A stretch of 40,954 nt of DNA from a virus, in the IMG/VR virus record IMGVR_UViG_3300045131_001339, positions 1 to 40,954 of that record; one strand, given 5' to 3'. Made by a program: the position numbers and the translations under genes. A model generated the notes under the pieces. The model saw only the letters and a program-made list of their open reading frames with translations. It was not told the DNA's origin and searched no databases. Below, in pieces: positions 31,001 through 39,400 of this stretch. The stretch's first letter is position 1, and the number at the start of each line of letters is the position of its first letter.

Positions 31001-33083
31001 AGCTTACATATCGGCAATTGAGTCAACATTAAACGCACCTAAATCACCTCCTGTACCACAATATACAGAAGTTACGGTTGGTAATGTTGTGACAAAAACA
31101 GTTAAAGAAGAAGTAATTACTCAAGAAAGAAGACCATACGATAATATAACTAAAAGAGTTTTAAGGTCTTTATTATCGGAGTGTGATTATTTTGAAACAA
31201 TTAAGACTGAAACTCCAATGGTTTATGATAACCTTAAAGATAAGTTGAAATTTTTCCAACCAGCATTTCACTCAACAACACCGGAAGGGTTGAATACAAG
31301 ACTTACATTTTTACAACAATGTATGAGACCTGGGAATACTATACCAACAATAAAACAAAATACACCTCAAAGTAAACCCGTGTTAGAATATAATAACGCT
31401 ATTAACACGGCTTTCGGTGCTCCACCGGTATTAATTTTAAGAATTGGGGATTTTTATAATACAAAAATTATCCCAACTTCATTGGCATTAACATATGAAC
31501 AATTGGATATTAATCCTGAAGGGATTGGTGTGCAACCAATGATTGCCAATGTAACAATGGCGTTCAATTTTGTTGGTGGTAGTGGATTAAAAGAATCTGT
31601 AGATAAATTACAAAACGCTTTGACATTTAACTATTATGCAAATACAGAAATATATGATGATAGGTCTGATGTTACTTCAAATAAGGAATTATTAAAAGTA
31701 TTGGATAAAGAATTTTTAGCGTTAAATAATCCGCCGGCACCTCCTGCTGTTAATCAGGCAGAACCTAATGCCGGTCAGGATAATAATGGAACGGTTGGAA
31801 AAATAACTAGTAATAATATTACCGCTAGTGGTGAAACGGGAACATTAAATTATTCAGAATTTATGGATAAAGTAGTTAAAGATACTCAAACATATTTTAC
31901 TACTGTTGTTAATAAAACAAAAGAAACCGTTAGTCAATATAATAATGCGGTTCGTCAACAATGGATGTTACAACGCTCGTACACACAGGGTAAATTAAAT
32001 GTTGATAATGAAATCCCTGTTGTTCTTTTTGGTAAACCTAGTGGTGTTGAAAAAAGATTTGATGAAATTTTTGGAGCATTTGAAAAAAACATTAAAAATG
32101 ATAATGACCCATTTATAGAGTTTATAAGTGCACCAATTAGAGACTTCTCTAAAAGATTAATTTCAACAGTACAAGACAATTATTTTAATTTTGTTAAAAA
32201 TAAAAGAAGTGCATTTCAAAACGCAATTTTTAAAATCACCCAAGATTTAACAACTATTGAACAAAGTTATCTTCAAACAATGGGTAAAACAAATCTTATT
32301 ACTTTTGCTGGAACCTTAAATAATGGAACTGATGGGTTACAAGGTAGTACGGGTAATGCCAAAGTTTATGTGACTTCAGGTACAACAAAAGTGTCAACAT
32401 CTTCCTCAGGTGCCGACACATTAATAGAATTAGTGGATGATGTTAAAAAAATACAACTCGGTATTAAAAACTTTAATCAAGTTATTGGGACCGACTCAAC
32501 ATTTGTATATCCTGCAGATAGTAAAGAATATACAGGTACTTTAGTTTTTAGTGTTAGTGATGGGATATCAAAAGCGACAACTGTTGAACAAGTTTTTGTA
32601 CCTTTTAGTAAAAATTCGTTATTTGATAATGTATCATTTAAACAAGAATATATGATTTTATCAGACGATATACTTGATGATAAAAAATATCAAACATTTA
32701 AAACGGCAATAATTGGTAATATAATTGGTAATAAATCAATAATTGGTAAGGGGGCTGACAATATCGATGCGGTATTTGACGCATATTGGTTGACTGTTAC
32801 AAAACCTGTTTTCTTAGGGGAGAATAATATAACTAAATCTTTTATTGAAAATATGGAAAAAACAAAATTAAAAGACTTTTTAATTTATACACCATTTACT
32901 ACTAAAACAAGGGAATTTACATATACTATTGAAAATAGCGCGTCTGAAGATAAGGTAAAATCACAAAAAAATATGATTAAAGGTTTAGGGGCGACAACAA
33001 ATCAAAACACAAATAAAAACACTTGGAATGATACTGATGGTAATACGACAGGAGCATACATTTCTAAAGCAAAATTAAACTAA
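28032..33083 (+). CDS. Large baseplate structural protein with OmpA-like segment
   Basis: 1683 residues. Long Asn/Gln/Pro/Ser-rich N-terminal part; at about 630-710 a conserved baseplate-type block (YMFSLENLAW, MWFPPYGLTFSES, RTGSLTWKIVVDHPSV). At about 855-910 a segment with DLSTQLKQYPDGIVTV and YNVELSKRRISSLKKFF looks like the C-terminal OmpA/MotB peptidoglycan-binding domain (N-x-x-L-S-x-x-R), though the usual T-D is missing. At about 1130-1210 comes VLILRIGDFYNTKIIP, then NPEGIGVQPMIANVTMAFNF. The rest is helical and beta mixed. It lies between tape measure and a gp53/LysM-like gene and ends in a TAATG overlap with it. Role: baseplate core or tube-baseplate junction; the exact T4 counterpart is unknown. 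Confidence 0.6.
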   Translation: MGSPLDYINSDGFRKKLIVRNLTPYAKSPNRPTQPIDTEYIQSDTSVQDSPDQLIDIPSFANQLYPLNQYGNEGGYEQVPDPNALMNTKSNEGEYGFQDAHIVDQSLPESQKWKPLNVFSNGSQTQIDSAEFFNSLDKPQTTNNYNNQPYPTTFVPSFYSPLSILLSPDPSGSNGSLSQDSFIARLGAQTLRREFEERIAAQIYQDTIGRANILNINSGSDLVNIISGNVPLLEPNYTITVNANPILAAANFALRLGGSILPTSTIPGSYFDPTVNPGQPTTIQQLSLAFGQSTVGNFFNKLIGAGQTGSQIFYNNTGAGQKSRLFKNIDYNKYKPNYDRTLIDRIGGALTGTLTNNSNFYVGSITSDPSRVFSPGGDVPVNAFGQEQQTPVYGPSELAQLYEGPSKEIRLGANGPTYSNGGGIEGGFTWVSPKYKGNAGKTVGIGGEIINQDQDFKPSSYNSTESTERTFKQGSILDQTQRIIDSQPQGGRRLQHVGNAIDQVSKVFHDGYKEMTKGSMVYKYTGAIGQEVGTEYCRVFAKDIPYLQYNDLQKVDGITVNGRRFADSVLDNTYNLNIAPNKQEGGQDSTNLIGSGVNGYAKKYMFSLENLAWRTSSTPGYSVSDLAICERGPNGGRVMWFPPYGLTFSESVSTNWNQSDFLGRPEPVYTYKSTQRTGSLTWKIVVDHPSVLNVIVNKVLANETNKTRVNSILDSFFAGCRKYDLYELAKKYANIPPGELSYLQDIISSKDVSKEELEYTKGTIQTGDKSPDGSTDPISQVGGGGNTKDYFKKYVNVGAYFGNDFPKPSNVLNYSSEYTRYTSPANVTIYTGKTNGAQLGEFFNTVVTPNYDVLTAMTLDLSTQLKQYPDGIVTVMIDSSCSAPATQTYNVELSKRRISSLKKFFEEDTNVAAFVTQKRLIIKEGKAFGENIQNTQPRMANSSTGPFTADNLTKQGTTVNCTDSDVNTPGGDTQAGSKDIFTTAAMACRRAYISAIESTLNAPKSPPVPQYTEVTVGNVVTKTVKEEVITQERRPYDNITKRVLRSLLSECDYFETIKTETPMVYDNLKDKLKFFQPAFHSTTPEGLNTRLTFLQQCMRPGNTIPTIKQNTPQSKPVLEYNNAINTAFGAPPVLILRIGDFYNTKIIPTSLALTYEQLDINPEGIGVQPMIANVTMAFNFVGGSGLKESVDKLQNALTFNYYANTEIYDDRSDVTSNKELLKVLDKEFLALNNPPAPPAVNQAEPNAGQDNNGTVGKITSNNITASGETGTLNYSEFMDKVVKDTQTYFTTVVNKTKETVSQYNNAVRQQWMLQRSYTQGKLNVDNEIPVVLFGKPSGVEKRFDEIFGAFEKNIKNDNDPFIEFISAPIRDFSKRLISTVQDNYFNFVKNKRSAFQNAIFKITQDLTTIEQSYLQTMGKTNLITFAGTLNNGTDGLQGSTGNAKVYVTSGTTKVSTSSSGADTLIELVDDVKKIQLGIKNFNQVIGTDSTFVYPADSKEYTGTLVFSVSDGISKATTVEQVFVPFSKNSLFDNVSFKQEYMILSDDILDDKKYQTFKTAIIGNIIGNKSIIGKGADNIDAVFDAYWLTVTKPVFLGENNITKSFIENMEKTKLKDFLIYTPFTTKTREFTYTIENSASEDKVKSQKNMIKGLGATTNQNTNKNTWNDTDGNTTGAYISKAKLN

Positions 33084-33406
33084 TGGCATTTCAATACTGG
33101 AATAGATATAGTGATTTTTTAATTAACGGAGAACAAACCGTTGTACCGTATGTGCCAATCGCCCAAAAATCTACGGATAAAGCTTACATCTATAAAGTCG
33201 CTCAAAGTAGATTAGATAAAGTTTCTCAAGAGTATTACAATTCACCATACTTTAGTTGGTTAATACTCCAAGCTAATCCACAATTTGGTGGACTTGAAAA
33301 CAACATATATGATGGTGCTATATTGATAATTCCTTTTCCATTACTACCTTCATTACAGGATTATAAGGCAGCGTTAGAAAATCATTTTTATTATTATGGT
33401 AGGTAA
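33083..33406 (+). CDS. LysM/gp53-like baseplate wedge protein
   Basis: 107 residues. AYIYKVAQSRLDKVSQEYYN with SPYFSWLILQANP (about 34-67) and DGAILIIPFP (about 78-87) has the LysM-like order: a Y-x-V strand, helix, W-x-x-I-x-x-A-N, and a final I-x-I-P strand. T4 gp53 (196 residues) and short tail protein X-type proteins carry the same domain. It is shorter than gp53 and lacks its second half. Start overlaps the previous stop by one base and it overlaps the following giant gene by 11 bases, so all three baseplate genes are translationally coupled. Confidence 0.6.
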   Translation: MAFQYWNRYSDFLINGEQTVVPYVPIAQKSTDKAYIYKVAQSRLDKVSQEYYNSPYFSWLILQANPQFGGLENNIYDGAILIIPFPLLPSLQDYKAALENHFYYYGR

Positions 33407-36400
33407 TTTAGGACCGGACAACAGCGGAAACATATATGTTGAATTTGACTATAACAATTTAATAGTTGTTGACCCAAACAAAACAACTAAAGATGGTCAA
33501 GTTTCTGAAAGATTAGTTGACCACGAAAATCTTGTTATGTATGCGAATTTGGAAGCGGAAGTACTTCCAAGAACAAAACTTGCGGTAGGGATAAGTCCTG
33601 AAGATAGTGGGATAAGAACAATTTCTGTTGCTAAAATGAATTTTTTAAAACCAGGTAAAAATGATTATCTTGGAACGGGATATTATGACGAACTAACAGG
33701 ACAAAATGTTACAAAATTTGATGGAACTAACCAACCACTACAAGTAGGTGTAATACCTAAAAATGGGGATAAACCATATTATACTAATACGGTTTCAAAT
33801 GAAACAAATGTAATGGATAATGGGTTATTAGGTATTACCCAAATACATGTTACAACAAATACGTCATTTATACCATCTGTAACTATGGAATTAGAAGATG
33901 TTCAAGGTAAGGCATTATTTCAATTAGGTAACAACTCTCCTTATTCTGCCTTTTTTAATTTACCATATCCAGTATTTTATTTAACACTAAAAGGTTATTA
34001 CGGACAGGCGATTAGATACCAATTAAACTTAGAAAAATTTAACGCTAGATTTAATTCGGTAAGCGGTAATTACCAAGTTTCATTAACTTTTAAAGGATAT
34101 AAGTTTAATATATTAAATGAGATTGCTATGGGTCATCTTTTGGCAACACCACACATGTTTTCTCAGACATTTAATATAAGTCAATCTCCTGTTGGTCCAC
34201 AACAAACAAATAGGGCAACTGAATCACAATCTAAGACTCAAGCGGCAAAGGCGTTTAATAATGTTAATAGTTCTGATGCGGTTGTGACTGAGTTAATTGC
34301 GGAAAAAGGATATCAAAAAATTGCCGAAGTTTATAGTGAATATAAAGCTAAAGGACTAATTTCAAAAGATTTACCGGAATTAACAATAGTCCAATTAATG
34401 TCTAAATTAGAACAGTTTGAAAAATTAATTACTGCGTCTTTTGATAAAACTGAAGTTGGGTCATTAACAAATATTAGAAATTATAAAGGAATATTAACCC
34501 AATATTTTTCAAATGTTAGAGGGGCAACAAGTTCTTGGTTTAATACATATTTAAATCCAAATCCAATAATTTTGAAGGGTGGTGATAAAACCTATGTTTT
34601 TAAAAATAGTGACCCCGGTCTTCATGTTACCGCTATTTCATTATTAGAAAGTAATATTAAAAAATATAATGAAGGGTTGGCAGAAAATCCAACATTAGGT
34701 ACTAATGGCACGGCACCAATACCTAATCCAATTACCCTTAAAATGATTAAAATTGACCCGCCATTAGACTCTAATGTTGATTGGGTTGCAACAGCAACCG
34801 CACAAACGGGAAATTATAAACCAAGTAAAGAAGTTGTTGATTCGGTTTACAATCAATATATTCCAATATTCACACCAGCTATTAATGAAACAATAGTTAA
34901 TGGAAAACCTCAACGTACAGAAATTAAACCTTCATTTTTTGTGTTTGAAGGTAATGGTAGATTTGATTCAACAATATCGTCTTTAGAAACACAGGCAAAT
35001 AAAAAATTATCTGAGTACGAAACAAAGATTACTGCGGAATTATTAAGAAAAATTGAAGATAAAGACACAGGACTTGGGTTTAAGCCAACAGTAAGAAACA
35101 TTATTGCGGTTATTATGGCGTCTGCAGAAGGGTTTATTAGATTAATGGATGACACGCATACCAAAGCGTGGAATGTAAAATATGACCCTGTTAGAAAACA
35201 AGCTATTTTAGATAATCCTTCATCGGCACCTAGTTCTGAAACAAGAGACCACGTAGTACAAACACAAGGTTCGTTATTAGGTAATACCGCGGCTGAGAAT
35301 TCTCAAATCCCTGTATACCCATGGCCACAATATTTTGTTGAGACATCTGATGATAAAAAAGGTAGATTCCAATTAAAGTATCTTGCAGACCCAACAGAAA
35401 TTGATAAAACTGATGGGGGTAATTATGCTAAATGGCCTGAAGTTCAATTTGTTGAAGAGTACATGAAAGGACTTACAATGAAGTTTCAATCACCAATTGC
35501 TCCGCCACCATTAGAAACGGAAAGAGAAACTAATATAATTAATATTAATGCGATTGAATTTCCTTCGACAGGAATTGCATATCGTAATAAAGAAGAAATT
35601 AAATTTTTCTATGAGATATGGGAAAGACAATTTTTGACTGCTCATTATTCAGGATTTGTAAGGGCTAATTTAAATCAAATTCAAGATTTAATTAAACTTA
35701 ATGTTGAGGCGGAAATTAGTAATGTTAAAAATGGTTTAGGATTAAGTTCTCCTTATATTACATTTACATTAAAAAATTATGGGTTAAACGCGGCTTCCTA
35801 TCCGGATTTCTTAAAGAATATCTCAAATATGGGAACAGGCCGAGCATACCAAGATTATGTTAGAGATTTCTTTGTTACACCATATCTTAAAACTATTACT
35901 GAAGATTCTTTCAGTATATTAGGTGTTGAAGATATTGGTAAAATTCCACAGACAACAACAAAATCAGAAGGACTTAAAAAGTTAATAGACAATGCGCCTA
36001 ACGACCCAATGATTGTTGATACAATACCATACACAGACCAAACATGGTGTGCAAACAATTTAAATCAAGGGGCGAGCTCTACGGGTAATCAAGTATATGG
36101 AACTAAAAAAAGTTTGATGATATTTGAACCAAGAAAAATTATTGCAAATTTTAATAATGTTTTTGACTTTAAAAATAATAGACCTGTAACAAACTTTTCA
36201 TATTTATTAGGTCAAAATCCTACAATTCTTGCACTTTCATCAATGTTATTTGGTTTAGGGTTATCCGGTTTTTATGATACAAGGGAGTCTGACGATTTTA
36301 TTGCAACTGAAGGATATGTTTATGGAGCCACTCCAACAGGAATATTAAGTCCAAGAACAACAACGTCCATGTTGAATACTCCGTATTTTGTTAACGCTAT

Positions 36401-39400
36401 TCAAAACGGTGTAGATAATTCAAGAATTTCAGGTAACACTTATCCATATACTCAAGCCGCGTATTTATTCATTAATTCATTACCATTAGCAACTTTAAGA
36501 GAAAAATATAAATCAGTATCAGATAATAATACTGTAACTGAATTAGATTACATATCATCTTGTTTTAAAAAGTTTGGTGCAATACATAAAATACCGTATG
36601 CTTGGATATTAAAATACGGGTCAATATGGTATAGATATAAAACGTACAAACAAACAGGTACTGATATATTAAAAACTGCTTGGAAAAATTTTGATTATTC
36701 CAAAAATTATAATCCGATAGTTCCGGTAACAACGGGTACCACAACAGGGACCACTACAACAGGGGTGATAATTACAGGTACAACAAGTACGTCAGTAGAA
36801 TATAAATTTAAATACAATGGTGTTAATAGAAATGTTGTTTTACAAAGTGAAACATCTATAGATGTTGATATGCAAGTTGGATTTTATCCAAAATTAATTA
36901 ACGATTTTAATTTCTTTTATAATGGATATGATTTGTATACGGGTTATACAAATAGTGAAATACAACAAAGTGTTAATGATGGATTAAAAATGTATAATTT
37001 TTTAGGTTCAAATATCAATAATGGTAAACAAAATGGTAAAAATTTAAGATTAATAACATGGTCTGTAATGTTACCAAATAATGTACCTGAAGATGATGAA
37101 GATTGCGACCCAACAAATAATACTAAAGGTGCAACTTATTATGTTGTTCCATCATTTGGAACATCATTTAACCAAACTATTGATACTTGTATGACGGGTG
37201 AAACTACATCACCAGGAACTAAAGTTAATCTTACAAACAATACTAGTGTTTATAATGGTTCTGTTAGATGTTTATGGCCGGCAACTAATTTTGGGTATTA
37301 TGATAATAATCAAATTGCATATCCTGACCCATATTCATATATTAATAACATAACAACAGGGAGCGACCAATCACCAGTACAATTTTTAACTGATAACAAT
37401 TACTCAAAGATTGAAGAAATATTTTCGGTTTTTGATAAAAAAATATTGGATTCTTTTGAAGAAGAATTTTTAAATTGGTGTAAACCTGATACTGACATTA
37501 ATTTGAGTAAAGAGATTGTGACTTTTAATCAAAGCCCTATTAATCTTAATTCATCGTTTAGAAACTTCCAAGCGTTATTTAAAACATTAATGGAAGTTCC
37601 TGCCAAAACCACAAGTGAGTTAGAATCAGATTATTTTAATAATGTTACTACTAAACAATATGATGTCTTTAGTAATAGTATTACTAATTTTATGCAATAT
37701 GATATTCTTATTAGATATGGTAATCCGTCAAATTATAACCGAAGAATTCTTAATTCTTATTTATCATTTAATGGACAAATTGAAGTTGCGGACCCTATAA
37801 CATTTAATTCATATGTTAAAAATAGTTTACCGTCTAGTGTCGGTGGAATAACATTACAACAATCACAAATTAATAACCCGACAGCATGGTTTGAGTTACA
37901 AACACAGGTAGGGTTTTCAACAATAGAGAATGTTTTTTATAGTTCTAATGGTTCGTATATTACCGACTTTTTTATTGATAATAACATAGAGTTTACCGCA
38001 CAGAATGTAATATTATTGGCACCAATAATTAAAATGTATGCTACTCAAAAATTAAAATCGCCAACAATTGCCGTTGCTCAATTTAAAAATGAGTTAAAAA
38101 AATATTTGGATTTAGAATCTACTTTACAAGGTAACTTTTTAAATGGTTTATTATCTGGGTTAAACGCAATATTACCTAATCAACAACAAGTACCTGAAAG
38201 AACAGTACAAAGTGTTATAAGTGGAGACCAAAGTAAAGTTGAGAATTATGAAGTTTTTAAGGCGTTAAATGACAAATGGATATCAGGTGGTGACTATACA
38301 ACCAAAACTTTATTTGAAGATATAATGTTTTTAGATAGGGCATCAAGAAATATTGGGGACACTCTTTTAATTGATATCTTTGATTTGAAATATATGTTTG
38401 GTGTTGGGGGAAAAGAAGGTGAGTATTCTTTAAATAATGCTATGAGTGTTTATACGTTCATTAGTGGTATTCTTATTAAGAATAATTTTAATGTAATGAA
38501 CCTGCCCGCGTATGTTAATTTTTATAATGTACAAGATGCTGACGGGATTAAAACACCATTAGGTAGTGGAGGGTCTTTAGCATTTGCAGATAGTTTATGG
38601 GGGACTTTCTTGGATGTTGATTATAGAAAATCAGGTCCTAAAATGGTTTGTTTTTATGCGGGTAAACCATCACAATATTTAGATTTACCTAAAGGTAATT
38701 TTAAATTTAGAGATGATGCGTTTGAGATGAGAAGAGCCTCTGAAAATCCTTTACTTGAAAATTTACAAGGTAAAACAGATTGGGCTGTTTCTAATAAGTG
38801 TGTGGGATTTACCGTAGATATTGGGATTAGTAATCAAAATATATTTTATTCATTTAGTGTATCTCAAGATAATGGAGTGGCAACTTCAGAATCAATTAAT
38901 ACTCAATTGAATATGGTTGACCAAGCGTCAGGAAGACAAAGTGCTACTCAAAATGTTAGTTTATACAATCTTTATAAAAATAGAAGTTATAAATGTACTG
39001 TTGTGTCATTAGGTAATGCGTTGATACAACCAACAATGTACTTTAATCTTAGACATGTTCCAATGTTTAATGGACCTTATATGATTCAATCTGTTGACCA
39101 TAGTATTCAATCGGGTAACTTCCAAACAACTTTTACAGGTATTAGACAAGGGGTATTTGATTTACCTGCGATTGATACTTTCTTACAAAGTATTAATCAA
39201 AATCTTTTGACTAAACTTGAAGAAATTTTAAAAATTAATAAAGATAGTGTAACTATTAGTGGTACCACAAATGCGATTAAGAGTACTCAAGTACCACAAA
39301 AGGCGGACAATACTTTAGATACAACAAACGCTTGTGTTTCTAATCTTAATAGTTCATTTGCCGCTGGATACCAAAGTGTTGCAGGCGTATTAACCCCAAT

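Noticed and set aside
34910-36058. Minus-strand ORFs opposite the giant hub gene
   Set aside because: The plus-strand frame is open throughout and protein-like; the minus-strand ORFs are short shadows without promoters.
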